Shown piece by piece: positions 8,201 through 16,963 of a stretch of DNA of 19,459 nt. Position numbers and translations under genes: made by a program. Under the pieces are notes generated by a model. That model saw only the letters and a list, made by a program, of their open reading frames with translations, was not told the origin of the DNA and ran no database searches. The DNA comes from Auriscalpium vulgare. Lineage: Eukaryota > Basidiomycota > Agaricomycetes > Russulales > Auriscalpiaceae. The DNA is taken from positions 1-19,459 of the forward strand of contig JAHBBC010000088.1 in the NCBI GenBank assembly GCA_019915015.1. The letters run 5' to 3'. The first letter of the stretch is position 1; each line of letters begins with the position of its first letter.

Positions 8201-8253
8201 GCAAGCGCATCTCGCGAACCCAGAAGCAGGGGGTGGAGGGTTTTCGCGACTAG
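5230..8253 (+). CDS. gag-pr: Gag-protease polyprotein of element 1
   Basis: 1007 codons from ATG 5230 to TAG 8251. The N-terminal 170 residues are acidic and low in complexity and end in a run of 18 Gly. A capsid-like region follows (about residues 210-390, with FNQKARELPRYFDELNHLF and ELSEFYRQFF), as in retrotransposon Gag. A CCHC zinc knuckle (C-x2-C-x4-H-x4-C) lies at residues 475-488 and should bind the RNA genome. A long charged linker leads to a retropepsin-like aspartic protease: catalytic Asp879 in VDPGSQ, with Pro where DSG/DTG normally has Ser or Thr, and the C-terminal YDMLLGRPF. The protease thus shares the Gag frame; RT starts only after the -1 shift at 8238-8244. In the cell Gag forms the particle and the protease matures it. 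The assignment is firm at the domain level; whether DPG supports normal activity is inferred. Confidence 0.92.
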   Translation: MAPKPKIAHLPTRTQPQRTTRADARNTSRQAAIEAEIEEPQDEQGEVSSLSSLPSEEEDPHGPTLSREIRRAGEDPRSLITGGDRVTIEGLEGLLLNSDGGDSDHHTRHDPEGECSRNERVSPGWGRAVSLQDRTSRNVAEASNNPQEAPSSRSSPSNPKSPTQSGMSTQQQGTGTGGGGGGGGGGGGGGGGGGQQAIPPQPNVAPVAMPTRGDRNAPSFNQKARELPRYFDELNHLFARAQLADDTAKKGHAVRYLDVATAEEWEARPEFKDPTKTYQDFQDAIVKLYPGADEDRKYTIADMDALVGSRYRLGIASGGELSEFYRQFFAITDFLVKKSRISTRERDIAFLRAFQDSLMNRVATRLQIKLPDHDKETPYPMADVLEAGEYELRGTPSIVPAVSAGPAVAVATTEPVIKIEQFQEAIKAAVAEQFARMLVNQGNGGGQRGYGGTSGTQQPRATQGNQGGQGGPSGCLFCGQTGHFVRECMVVQDYIATGRVSRDHNNRVVLKGGGLIPLGEGPLKQRVDAYYAGNQHGQSEAMMLTTMDYEPVPAKVQTVAGLIQLTPQLTDEDRMTELQQEMAVLLTARAERQAQKERRQAALDAGEFPQAIGLLPGERERSRRVPEVVIPKRKPFTQAKKQVSFEPEAVDRPGETGDSADKQRQADEDTTAGEEPLTPPIHPFAKVPDATYIGPASYQRSAGQRKADPAYNKVAPVRDPVIASKVYERAMNAEVTLTQRELMSIAPEVRAQVRNVVTPKRVPNEARVPVVQAMVESEPELFPFDFDQDEGAGEDEKVVRGFADHMPETFLQALGHQPTELPEGTRVGEVIVEVLMGDLGEAGEGEPDPEPLEVAKESLALRSILPLVDNQAHIEAVVDPGSQIISMSEDVCHYLGLHYDPNVRLDMISANKSRDRSLGLARNVPMKIGGITLYVQVHIIRNPAYDMLLGRPFDVLTGSTVQNFADERQTITITDPNTGVMASIPTIPRGRKRISRTQKQGVEGFRD
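5758..5811 (+). repeat. GGN microsatellite encoding 18 glycines
   Basis: Eighteen consecutive Gly codons mix GGA, GGC, GGT and GGG inside gag. The same tract, with the same length, is in element 3 at about 18852-18905. It is G-rich enough to allow G-quadruplex formation on the plus strand, which is inference. Confidence 0.85.
8238..8244 (+). promoter_or_regulatory. Candidate -1 ribosomal frameshift site GGGTTTT
   Basis: In the gag-protease frame the codons read G|GGT|TTT, matching the X XXY YYZ pattern of -1 slippery heptamers. The gag stop TAG is six bases downstream (8251). Slipping back one base enters the pol frame at TCG (8244), which stays open to 11978. The pol frame overlaps upstream to 8091. 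No clear stem lies at the usual 5-9 base spacing; a possible GGGCT/AGCCC stem is at 8283-8306, rather far. The alternative is that one T is missing from the run, since a fifth T would fuse gag and pol into one ORF. Confidence 0.55.
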
Positions 8254-11200
8254 AGGATTTGTTGGAGGACCAGGAGGAGGTAGGGCTGGTCGTGGGGTTC
8301 GAGCCCGATAAGCCTGATACTCTTAGAATGGAATCCCTGGTGTACCTCGAATCCTCGCCTACAATCGAAGATGTGCAGTCAGCTTATTTGTCAGTGTGCG
8401 ACCTACCGGAGGAATACGCGGGAGTGTTCGCGAAGCGAGCGGAAGAAGGAGAGGAAGAGGAGGAACGAGCAAGAGCAGGGACGTTTATTTGGACGGCGGC
8501 AGACTGGGGAGACGGCGAGAGTGGGAGAGAAAGAGAGGAGGAAACGGACAGAGGTGAGCTACAGCCGACCGCGATGCAGCGCGAAGTCTTTGCGGCCACG
8601 AAGAAGCGTTACAAGCCAGCACACCTCAAGGTAAAGCCCATTCGTACGGACCTGCCGGAGCACTTCCGGATCCTCAGAGAGATCAGAGGGGACCCCCTGG
8701 CGGATATGCCGCCGCTCCCAGAGAAGCCACCGGACTTCGTACCCACGGGAAGGTACACCGCGGAACGTCGCGAACAATTTGACCGAGTCCACGACGGAGA
8801 TTTCCTATGGCCGGAAGAAAGGAAGCTCATGCATGCGTTTATGTGCGCACAAAACGAGGCATTTGCCTGGGACGACTCGGAGCGGGGGCGCTTCCGAGAA
8901 GACTTCTTCCCCCCCGTCACAATACCAGTAGTTCCGCATCGGCCGTGGGTTCAGCGAAATATTCCGATTCCGCCAGGGATATACGACAAGGTCATGGCAC
9001 TCATCAAGACCAAGATCGCCGCGGGAGTCTACGAGGACTCAAACTCGTCGTACCGCTCTAGGTGGTTCTGTGTGGTTAAGAAGGACGGGACCAGCCTCCG
9101 TATAGTCCATAGTCTGGAACCCCTGAATGCGGTGACCATCGCGCACTCAGGAGTACCCCCCTTCCCAGATCATTTGGCGGAGCAGTTTGCGGGGCGGCCG
9201 TGCGGGGGAATTCTGGACCTCTACGTGGGCTATGACGAAAGGAGACTAGATGAAGCCTCAAGGGACCTCACGACTTTCCAGACGCCGTACGGCGCAAAAC
9301 GGCTGGTGACCCTGCCTATGGGGTGGACGAATTCCGTCCCGATCTTCCACGACGACGTGACCTTTATTCTCCAACCGGAAATCCCGCATATTACGGTGCC
9401 TTTTATAGACGACGTCCCCCTGAAGGGGCCGGACTCGGACTACAGGACGGAAGGCGGAGGATACGAAACGATCCCCGGCAACAACGGCATAAGGCGGTTC
9501 GTATGGGAACACTTTAACAACGTTAACAGGGTAGTCCAACGAATGCGCTACTGTCATGGCACGTTCTCAGGATGGAAATCACAGCTGATGGCAGACGAAG
9601 AAAAGGTCGCGAAGATTCGCAATTGGGGGCCGTGCACGGACCTCTCAGACGTACGGGCTTTCTTGGGGACAGTCGGAGTCCTGCGCATCTTTATCCGTAA
9701 CTTCGCGCACCGAGCCCATGCCTTGACACACCTGACGAGGAAGGACGTCCCGTTCGAATGGGGACCCGAACAGTCGCGAGCTATGGAGGACCTCAAGGAG
9801 GCAGTCCTCGCATCACCAGCGCTCCTACCGATTGATTACACGTCGGAGGCCCCCGTGATCCTAGCGGTAGACACCTCGTACATCGCGGTGGGTTTCCTAT
9901 TGAGTCAGGCGGACCCCAACGTTCCCCAAGACAGGAAGAGACGCCGATATTCTCGATTTGGTAGCATCGCGCTAAACGATCGCGAAGCGCGGTTCTCGCA
10001 GCCCAAGCTGGAGCTCTATGGTCTTTTTCGAGCCCTGCGGGCCCTTAAAGTCTACCTGATAGGGGTGAGGAACCTGACCATTGAGGTCGACGCCAGGTAT
10101 ATCAAAGGCATGCTGGAAAATCCTGACCTCGAGCCATCGGCCAGTATGAACAGGTGGATTATAGGCATCCTGATGTTCCATTTTGAGCTAGTGCACGTGC
10201 CGGGACTCTTCCACGGGCCCGACGGCCTATCCAGGAGGCGTAGGCAACCAGGAGACGCTCTGGAACAGGAAGACGACTTCGACGACTGGGTTGATGCGGT
10301 GTATGGTTTCGCACATATCGTAAACATGGTAGTCCCGAAGACAGCGCAAGAGAGAGCCTCGCGACGGCAAGATGGATGGACGGGGCCAGGAAGCATACCA
10401 GACGAACATGGGGCTGGTTCAAGCCAGGACGCGATACGTCGCGAGGAGGCCCGGCGCTCCCACGATGAACCGGCCGACGTCTGGGCAACTACGGTCCAAA
10501 TGCAACCCGCACCAGTACAGGACGCGACGTATCGCGATGTTCCCAGATCAGACAAGGCTCATGAAGCTGACAAGCGGCTGGAACTAGTCAGGGACTGGTT
10601 AGGGACCCTGGCGCGGCCGGCGGACTTGACCGACGAACAGTTCGCTCGTTTCGCTCGATACGCGCTCCAGTTCTTCAAGGATGGGGACCGCCTTTTCAAA
10701 AGGCACCACCAAGGCAGGCACCAACTCGTGCTGGGAGGAGACCGACATATCGCGGTCCTCAAAGCAGCTCATGACGATGTCGGACACAAAGGCGTCTACG
10801 CGACGCGGATGATGCTGTTGGAGCGTTTCTGGTGGCCATACGTGGACGCAGACGTGGCCTGGTGGGTGAGAACGTGCCATATTTGCGAAACCCGACTAGT
10901 TCGCCACAGCCTGATACCGCCAACGGTGGCAACGCCGGCGAACCTTTTCGCAAAGATGTATGCAGACACCATGCATATGCCAGCAAGCGGCGGATTCAAA
11001 TACATCGTGCAAGGACGCTGCTCCGTAACCCACTATCCAGAGTGGAGAATGCTAAGGGCGGAGACGGCGGACGCCATCGCGAAATGGATTTTCGACGACG
11101 TCTTGTGCCGGTGGGGCGCCCTGCGAGAAGTGGTCACGGACAACGGCGCACCGTTCGTGTCGGCCTTGGAATCCCTGTCGCATAAGTATGGAGTCCGGCA

Positions 11201-11978
11201 CATTCGAATATCGGGATATAATTCGCGAGCCAACGGAATAGTCGAGCGGTCTCACTTCGACGTACGTCAAGCGCTCTACAAGGCAGCCGATGGAAATGCT
11301 GCAAAATGGTCATCGGTCGCGTACTCGGTATTCTGGTCGGACAGGATAACGATCAGGCGGAGGATGGGCTGCTCGCCATACTTCGCGGTAACAGGAACAC
11401 AGCCGCTAATGCCGCTGGATATCATCGAGGCTTCATACTTGATGCCTCCGCCCGAGTCTCTACTGTCTTCCACAGACCTCATAGCGCGCAGGGCAATGGC
11501 CCTACAAAAGAGAAAAGCCCAGTTAAGGACCATCCACGACAAAGTCTTTGAAGCGCGACGTATCGCGGCGGTAAAATTTGAACGTGACCACGAAGCGACG
11601 ATTCGCGACTACAATTTCAAGAGAGGCGACTTGGTCCTCCTACGGTTCACACGGTACGAGAAGTCATTAGATCGAAAAATGCTTCCGCGCTACGATGGAC
11701 CGTTCGTGGTAATTGGTCGACGGAAAGGAGGACCTTACGTGCTTGCGGACCTCCACGGTGCGCTCTTCGACCGACCGGTCGCGGAGTTTCGCGTCCTGCC
11801 TTACTTCGCGCGAACGAACATTGCGCTGCCAGAGTTGCCCGAATTTCTGGACGTCCCACAGTCAAGGGTGGACGAGCTACTTCATGAAGATAGGCAGGAT
11901 CACGATGCCATTCATGAAGAGGAAGCAGACGACCCCACCAGGGAAGACGATGACAGGGACGACGAGATCACCGTCTAA
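8244..11978 (+). CDS. pol: Pol of element 1: RT, RNase H and integrase (-1 frame)
   Basis: Residues are numbered from TTG 8259. RT: RSRWFCVVKKDG, LDLYVGYDE (catalytic Asp320), LPMGWTNSV, and FIDD (Asp384, Asp385). RNase H: Asp538 (AVDTS), Glu585 (KLELYG), Asp611 (EVDARY) and a last Asp in HGPDGLSRR. Integrase: zinc finger H838-x4-H843-x29-C873-x2-C876, and catalytic triad Asp903, Asp961 (VTDNG) and Glu996 (GIVERSH). A GPF-type module (RYDGPFVVIG) and an acidic tail follow. There is no ATG at the frame start; the first is 8328, so expression is expected as a Gag-Pro-Pol fusion. Compared with element 2, about 17 residues are missing at about 9588-9594, between FSGWKSQLMA and DEEKVAKI, which removes the block matching the RT VLGH-type motif. 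Everything else is collinear. Function: copies the element RNA into DNA and inserts it. Confidence 0.92.
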   Translation, partial: SRLEDLLEDQEEVGLVVGFEPDKPDTLRMESLVYLESSPTIEDVQSAYLSVCDLPEEYAGVFAKRAEEGEEEEERARAGTFIWTAADWGDGESGREREEETDRGELQPTAMQREVFAATKKRYKPAHLKVKPIRTDLPEHFRILREIRGDPLADMPPLPEKPPDFVPTGRYTAERREQFDRVHDGDFLWPEERKLMHAFMCAQNEAFAWDDSERGRFREDFFPPVTIPVVPHRPWVQRNIPIPPGIYDKVMALIKTKIAAGVYEDSNSSYRSRWFCVVKKDGTSLRIVHSLEPLNAVTIAHSGVPPFPDHLAEQFAGRPCGGILDLYVGYDERRLDEASRDLTTFQTPYGAKRLVTLPMGWTNSVPIFHDDVTFILQPEIPHITVPFIDDVPLKGPDSDYRTEGGGYETIPGNNGIRRFVWEHFNNVNRVVQRMRYCHGTFSGWKSQLMADEEKVAKIRNWGPCTDLSDVRAFLGTVGVLRIFIRNFAHRAHALTHLTRKDVPFEWGPEQSRAMEDLKEAVLASPALLPIDYTSEAPVILAVDTSYIAVGFLLSQADPNVPQDRKRRRYSRFGSIALNDREARFSQPKLELYGLFRALRALKVYLIGVRNLTIEVDARYIKGMLENPDLEPSASMNRWIIGILMFHFELVHVPGLFHGPDGLSRRRRQPGDALEQEDDFDDWVDAVYGFAHIVNMVVPKTAQERASRRQDGWTGPGSIPDEHGAGSSQDAIRREEARRSHDEPADVWATTVQMQPAPVQDATYRDVPRSDKAHEADKRLELVRDWLGTLARPADLTDEQFARFARYALQFFKDGDRLFKRHHQGRHQLVLGGDRHIAVLKAAHDDVGHKGVYATRMMLLERFWWPYVDADVAWWVRTCHICETRLVRHSLIPPTVATPANLFAKMYADTMHMPASGGFKYIVQGRCSVTHYPEWRMLRAETADAIAKWIFDDVLCRWGALREVVTDNGAPFVSALESLSHKYGVRHIRISGYNSRANGIVERSHFDVRQALYKAADGNAAKWSSVAYSVFWSDRITIRRRMGCSPYFAVTGTQPLMPLDIIEASYLMPPPESLLSSTDLIARRAMALQKRKAQLRTIHDKVFEARRIAAVKFERDHEATIRDYNFKRGDLVLLRFTRYEKSLDRKMLPRYDGPFVVIGRRKGGPYVLADLHGALFDRPVAEFRVLPYFARTNIALPELPEFLDVPQSRVDELLHEDRQDHDAIHEEEADDPTREDDDRDDEITV

Positions 11979-12027
11979 AAAGTACCGCCCAGCACTACGG
12001 CAACTGGGGACAGTTGCAGTTTCAGTT

Positions 12028-12038
12028 GGGGGGAGAAA
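12028..12038 (+). other. Polypurine tract of element 1
   Basis: GGGGGGAGAAA ends directly before the TG of the 3' LTR, 49 bases after the pol stop. This is the expected position and make-up of the primer for plus-strand DNA synthesis. Confidence 0.85.
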
Positions 12039-12695
12039 TGATAGGTTCAGGCCGCGGGCAAGCGTGTAGCGAGACGTCGCGAGACGGGGAAGCAGCATGC
12101 GAGGCGCAGGGTCGCGGGAGCGGGGGTGATGGGAACGTGGTCCGGCGACCCAGGAGCAACCGGGACTGGCGACGGAACGGATCACCGGAACGGGCTAGAT
12201 CGGGAGGGCTTAGCGACGTAGGTAGAGCCACTACTTAGGGAGCTGCGCGAGACGTAGCAACCCAATCAACCTGTGGGCGGCGCAAGCCACCCACACCCTT
12301 TACCTCACAGAAACTGTAGCCTGAGGCGCTACCAGACTTAGGAAGGAAGGACCCCACCGATGTGGGAACAGGTAGGCAGGCGGACAGGCAAGAGGGGGTG
12401 CGACGGCCCATAGGCGGACGCTTCGCACACGGGTGCGAAGCACTCGGAGGAGGATCCCGTAGAGGGCATCCCCAGGCGGGTGAGTGTTTAGTTTGGTGTT
12501 TAGGCGGTAGGAGGTGGCCCCGCACGACCGCGGGGAGGGCACGAAGCGCAACAGCGACACGAACACCTTCCCCCCTCAGCAAGACTAGTCACCCGGACTG
12601 GATCGCGACGTATAGGAGGCAGTGTTGGTGGTTGTTGTCCTGTGAGGCACTCGCCGCACGCCCCGCTAGGGTCCGTCCCGGGTGATAGCGTATCA
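12039..12695 (+). repeat. 3' LTR of element 1
   Basis: 657 bp with the same TGATA/TATCA ends as the 5' LTR and no visible difference from it. The hairpin at 4864-4885 recurs at 12420-12441. It is followed directly by the second CCGG. If this LTR drives readthrough transcription, the downstream host exon has no LTR-derived ATG in frame with it. Confidence 0.93.
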
Positions 12696-12699
12696 CCGG
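12696..12699. other. Right target-site duplication CCGG
   Basis: Second copy of the CCGG found before the 5' LTR (4479-4482). Confidence 0.85.
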
Positions 12700-13068
12700 A
12701 CGCGCCGCGTCATCCCCGTGCCCATCTACGGGAACGAGACGAGGGTGCGCGGGCTGCCTCAGTCCGACCGCTTCACCGACCACACCCTCCCCGAGCCGCC
12801 GATGATGGACGACCTGGAGGCCATGGCGAGGGCGATCGACGAGGTGCCGACGGACATCGGGCTCACCGAAGCTGAGCGCCGCATCGTCCGGATGATCCGG
12901 ATCATGAAGGCCGATGCCATGACGCTCGCCTACCTCGTCCACAACCGCATCATCGACCTTAACTGGGCCGAGACCCGGTACCTCAACCGGGCGCTGTGGG
13001 AGCGGTACAACGCGGGCGAACCGGTGACGCTGTACGGCGGAAATGAGGACGACGAGTCGGAGGATTGA
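12700..13068 (+). pseudogene. Host gene, 3' part of exon 7, separated by element 1
   Basis: Reads in the same frame as the exon broken at 4482: the codons CGG (4480-4482) and ACG (12700) become neighbours when the element and one CCGG are removed. It encodes about 122 residues, including RRVIPVPIYGNETRVRG, an acidic MMDDLEAMARAIDE helix, and a C-terminal helical region (AERRIVRMIRIMKADAMTLAYLVHNRI), ending with an acidic tail at TGA 13066. With the upstream exons the intact protein would be about 546 residues if one base is restored at intron 1. No known domain is recognised in this part. In the present arrangement it has lost its start codon and promoter. Confidence 0.68.
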
Positions 13069-13485
13069 GCGAAGTCGAGGGAAGTCGGCGAAGTCGAGGG
13101 GAAAGGGGCGAAGTCGAAAAGAAAAGGGGAAAGGGGGAGGAAAATGTAAAATAGAATGATTGTGCTTGTTCTTGAGGCGTGAGCCTTGAATAGGATTCGT
13201 TTCTTGCGTTCGAACTGTGTGAGATCAACACGAAGTGAACGTACGAAAGCCGAAGCGACTTCGGGACTCTGAAGCGCACACAGCTAAGTCAGGAAAGATG
13301 AAATTCGATTCTTTTGTTTAAGTCTCAGTACTCCTTCATAGACTTAGGACTTTGATCTTGAGTAGCCCTGCGCTACAGCGGTAAACGCGAGCGACTTAGT
13401 ATAGTACAAAAGAAAATGAGATAAGAGACACGATGGGGAGGAGAGGGAAGTGGTGTGGATTCTGGAATGCGCTCCGTCGCGTTCT
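13069..13485. other. Intergenic stretch between host gene and element 2
   Basis: The first 75 bp are purine-rich with repeated GCGAAGTCGAGG-like units, and probably belong to the 3' region of the host gene. The rest should hold the 3' end of element 2 (minus strand), but no polypurine tract or TG...CA LTR boundary is evident after its pol stop, so its 3' end is undefined or lost. No tRNA-like A and B boxes were found. Confidence 0.5.
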
Positions 13486-14940
13486 CTACTCTTGTTCGGC
13501 TTCTGCTTCATCATCAGGGGGCTCTACGTCGCGTTGCTCAACTTCGGGTGGATCTGCTTCGTCTTCGTTGCCTTGCGTCTCGCTTTGCTCGAGCTCGCGA
13601 AGTCGCTGAGTATCTATGTCGATATCGCGAATGTCAATCTCGATCGGTTCTCGACGAGCGAAGTAAGGAATGACTCGGAACGCGGCAATGGGGCGATCTA
13701 GAACGGAAGCGTCGAGGTCGGCGAGGATGTATGCGCCGCCTCGGTTGCGCGAAATGACGACGAGGGGACCGAGGTAACGTGGACGCATCTTGCGGTTGAG
13801 CGACTTCTCTATTGCGGTGTTGCGCATGAGTACGAGTGTTCCTCGTTTGAAGTCGAAGTCGCGAATCGTGTGCGCATGTTCAGCTTCAAAGCGTCGGGCG
13901 TTCTCGATGCGAGTCTCGTAGACTTGGGAACGAAGTGCCGAGATGTCGTCGTAACGCTTCTGGAGAGCGATGGCGCGGCGAGCGATGACATCTGTAGTCG
14001 AGAGTATGGAATCTGGAGGGGGCTGGAGATACGTGGCTTCAGCAATGTCCAGGGGAATGAGCGGGTGACAACCCGTGACCGCGAAGTAAGGCGAACAGCC
14101 CATGCGTTTCCGAACCGTGAGGCGCTCCGACCAGAAGACAGAGTGAGCGTGGCGCGCCCATTGTGACTGGTCTCCGTCTGCTGCTTTGAAGAGTGCCTGC
14201 CGAACATCGTAATGTGAGCGTTCGACTATACCGTTTGCTCGGGAGTTGTAGCCGCTGATTCGAATATGTCGGATGTGGTACAGCGTTTCGAGGTGCTCGA
14301 GGGCTTTGATGAACGGTTTGCCGTTGTCGGTGACGATCTCGCTAAGAAAACCCCAACGGGAGATGATTTCCTCGTAGAAGAACTTCGCGAGTGCAACAGA
14401 GTCCTCTTTCTTGAGTAGACGGAATTCGGGATACGAAGTGATGGAACATCGACCTTGGACGATGTAGCGGTACCCGTTCGAGGGCGGCATGTGCATGGTG
14501 TCGACGTAGATCTTCGCGAACAAAGAAGCGGGTGGCGCGACGGTTGGGGGTAGGAGGATTTGGAGTCGTTGACGCTGTTGGCAGATTAGACATGTCCGAA
14601 CATACCACAGGACGTCGGCTTCGTAGGACGGCCACCAGAAGCGTTGGCCGATGAGCGAGCGTGTTGCGAACACTCCTCGATGGCCGACTTTGTCATGGCA
14701 GTCGATGAGGATGTCGACGCGGCGTTTCTTGTGCGGGACGAGCTTGTGTCCGCCATCTTTGTTACGACGCCAGAGGCGATCTCTAGTAACGAAGAACTTG
14801 GTGGCGTAGCAAACGAATGTGGTGAACTCGGAGTCGGTCATTTTCTCGGGACGTACTGGGTCTTCTAGCCAATCTCGGACGTAGATGATGCGTTTGTCGG
14901 CTTTGTGTGCGGCTTCGGTGCGCGGGATCTCGCCATATCG
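13486..14940 (-). pseudogene. Element 2 integrase
   Basis: A long uninterrupted frame ending at TAG 13486-13488. It has the zinc finger HDKVGH followed by CLIC, the catalytic Asp in YVDTMHMP, Asp in VTDNGKPF and Glu in NGIVERSHYD, then a GPL-type variant of the C-terminal GPY/F module (RYLGPLVVISRN) and an acidic tail. It is collinear with the element 1 integrase. The domain itself is intact; it is listed as broken only because the upstream pol frames are disconnected from it. The open frame extends to 15036, but similarity to element 1 begins only at about 14940. Confidence 0.85.
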
Positions 14941-14954
14941 CAGCACCGGGGCTC

Positions 14955-14989
14955 CTCCTCCATACTTTGATTCTGACCGTCCTCGGTCA
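14955..14989. repeat. 35-bp motif, copy within element 2
   Basis: Second copy of the motif at 2311-2345 (three mismatches), ending in TGACCG-TCCT-CGGTCA. It lies in the variable linker between RNase H and integrase, where the pol frame also changes and where element 1 has no matching sequence. Confidence 0.5.
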
Positions 14990-15073
14990 GTGCGAACACC
15001 TCGTGGACGGACGCGGAAGGGGTAGAAGGAGTCCAAGTCGGTTGCTCGTTCATGCTGGCGGTGTGGGCGATGT

Positions 15074-16963
15074 TCAGGAAGCCGTACAACTCGTCGATCC
15101 AGTTGTCGAAGTCGTCGTCTTCAATTTCGGGAGGATCTCCAGGCTGCCGAACGCGTCGGGAGAGACCGTCGGGCCGTGAAAAATTCCTGGGACGTGCCGA
15201 AGTAGAAATTTGAAGGCGAGGATGGAGATAATCCAGCGATTGGTGCTCGCAGTGGGGACTAGATCAGGGTGCTTCAGCATACCGCCAATGGAAAGAGCGT
15301 CAACCTCGACGATGAGGTTCCGAAGTCCGATGAGGTAGATCTTCAGCGTCTTCAATGCGCGGTAGAGACCATAGATTTCGAGCTTCGGCTGGGAGAAGCG
15401 ACGTTCGCGATCGTTTAGCGATATTGATCCGAACCGACTGTAGTATCGCTTCTTTTATTCTCTTCGTCTTCTTGGGCGAGGATGTAGCCAACGGCGATGT
15501 AGGAGGTGTCGACGGCGAGGATGACGGCGGCGGGAGATTCGTAGTCGATGGCTCGAAGTGCTTCGGAATGAACGAGTGCGTCCTTGAGGTACTCTTGTGC
15601 GATAAGTTGCTCGGTACCATACTCGAAGTCAACTCCTTTGCGCGTGAGCTTCGTGAGGGGCCAAGCGTGCTTCGCGAAGTCCTTGATGAAGATCCGACAA
15701 ACGCCAACGGTTCCGAGGAACGCGCGAACATCTGAAAGATCTTTACAAGGTCCCCAATTGGTGATCGCGGAGATGGTGGTAGGGTCTGCACGTCTGCCTT
15801 CTGGAGTGCAGAGATGGCGAAGAACCGTGAACTCGCGCGATATGAGGATCGACTTCGTACCGGAGAAGGTGCCCTCCGAATAGCGCATGCGTTGGAGGAT
15901 TCGGTTCGTGTTGAGGAGATGTTCCCAGACGAAGCGACGGATGTCTGGGTTCTCTGGTATCATCTCATACGAACCGTCCGCGAGCTTGTAGTCCGACTTC
16001 GGGCCTTTGATGGGGACATCGTCGATGAAGGGATGGTATATGTCGGAATCTCTTCGCGAAGTATGTGGGTGACGTCGTCGTGGAAAATCGGACCGAGTTC
16101 GTCCAACCCATCGGCAGGGTGACGAGGCGATGCGCGCCGTAGGGGGTTTGGAAGGTGGTGAAGTCGCGGGATCGTTCGTCGATGACTCGCTCGTCGTAGC
16201 CGACGTACAGGTCGAGGATACCACCGCAAGCACGACCTCCGAACTGCTCGGCGAGGTGCTCTTGGATAGGCGGGACTCCGGAATGTGCGACCGTGACGGC
16301 GTTGAGCGGTTCGAGCGAGTGGACGATGCGAAGCTTACCGTCCTTCTTCGCGACGCAAAACCACTTCGATCGATAGGAGGAGTTGGAAGGTTCGTAGACG
16401 CCTGCATCGATCTTCTTCTTGATCATTCTGCAGACTTCGTCGCGGATGCCTGGGGGTATGGGGATGTTACGATCGACCCAAGGGACATGCGCGACCACTG
16501 GGATTTGAATAGGCGGAAAGTACTCCTCTTTGAAGCTTCCTCGCTCGTTCTCGGCCCAGGCGAACGCTTCGTTTTGCTCGGAGATGGTGTTGTGGAGAAG
16601 GTCGCGCTCGGTCGGTGTCAAGAAATCGTAGTTCGGAAGGGCGTCCATGGCGTCGTGTCGCTCTTGGGTATATCGACCGGTAGGTGTGAACTTCGGAGGA
16701 TGAGGGTTGAGCGGCGGCATGGACGCGAGTGGATCGCCGGTGATGTTGCGCTCGATTCGGAAGCCTTCAGGAAGCGTACCTAGGACGGGTTTGACTTTCT
16801 GCCCGACTGGTTTGTACTTCTTCTTGCCGATGAAGGTGTCGTGTATGTCGGCGTCGTGTGTCGAAGGCGAAGTCGCGGGCGTGGCCAAGAAAGGAGTCGA
16901 AGTGTGCTGGGTGCCAAGATAAGAGTCTGGGGATGTTTGGGAAAGTGAGGGGGATGGCGTCAT
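15074..16963 (-). pseudogene. Element 2 RT and RNase H, frameshifted
   Basis: RT reads from about 16850 with KYKPVGQKVKPVLG, RSKWFCVAKKDG, LDLYVGYDER (first catalytic Asp) and LPMGWTNSV. The frame then slips (GTCCG where element 1 has GTCCCG), continues with PIFHDDVTHIL, slips again (CCTTC for an expected CCTTTC) and goes on with FIDDVPIKGP. The thumb includes VLRHLCTPEGRR, the block missing in element 1. RNase H has AVDTSYIAVGY, a slip in an A run, KLEIYGLYRAL and EVDALSI, then a slip at the last motif, HGP-DGLSRR. All catalytic residues are visible once frames are followed. This suggests an intact enzyme hidden by consensus errors, or a very recently broken one. Confidence 0.8.

Larger units (their letters stand above)
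4483..12695 (+). mobile_element. Complete Ty3/gypsy-type LTR retrotransposon (element 1)
   Basis: The element is 8,213 bp, bounded by 657-bp LTRs with TGATA...TATCA ends and flanked by CCGG duplications. Internal order: primer binding site, gag-protease ORF, GGGTTTT slip site, pol ORF with RT, RNase H and integrase, polypurine tract. RT before integrase places it in the Ty3/gypsy (Metaviridae-like) order. The LTRs look identical, so insertion was recent. Both long ORFs are open, but the RT lacks about 17 residues found in element 2, so the copy may depend on others for movement. It is in the same orientation as the host gene it interrupts. Confidence 0.93.

Noticed and set aside
13300..13430. 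Possible tRNA gene
   Set aside because: No convincing A and B boxes or cloverleaf pairing was found.
13069..13485. 3' LTR of element 2
   Set aside because: No polypurine tract on the proper strand and no TG...CA pair that I can support; the other LTR is outside the window, so it cannot be tested here.
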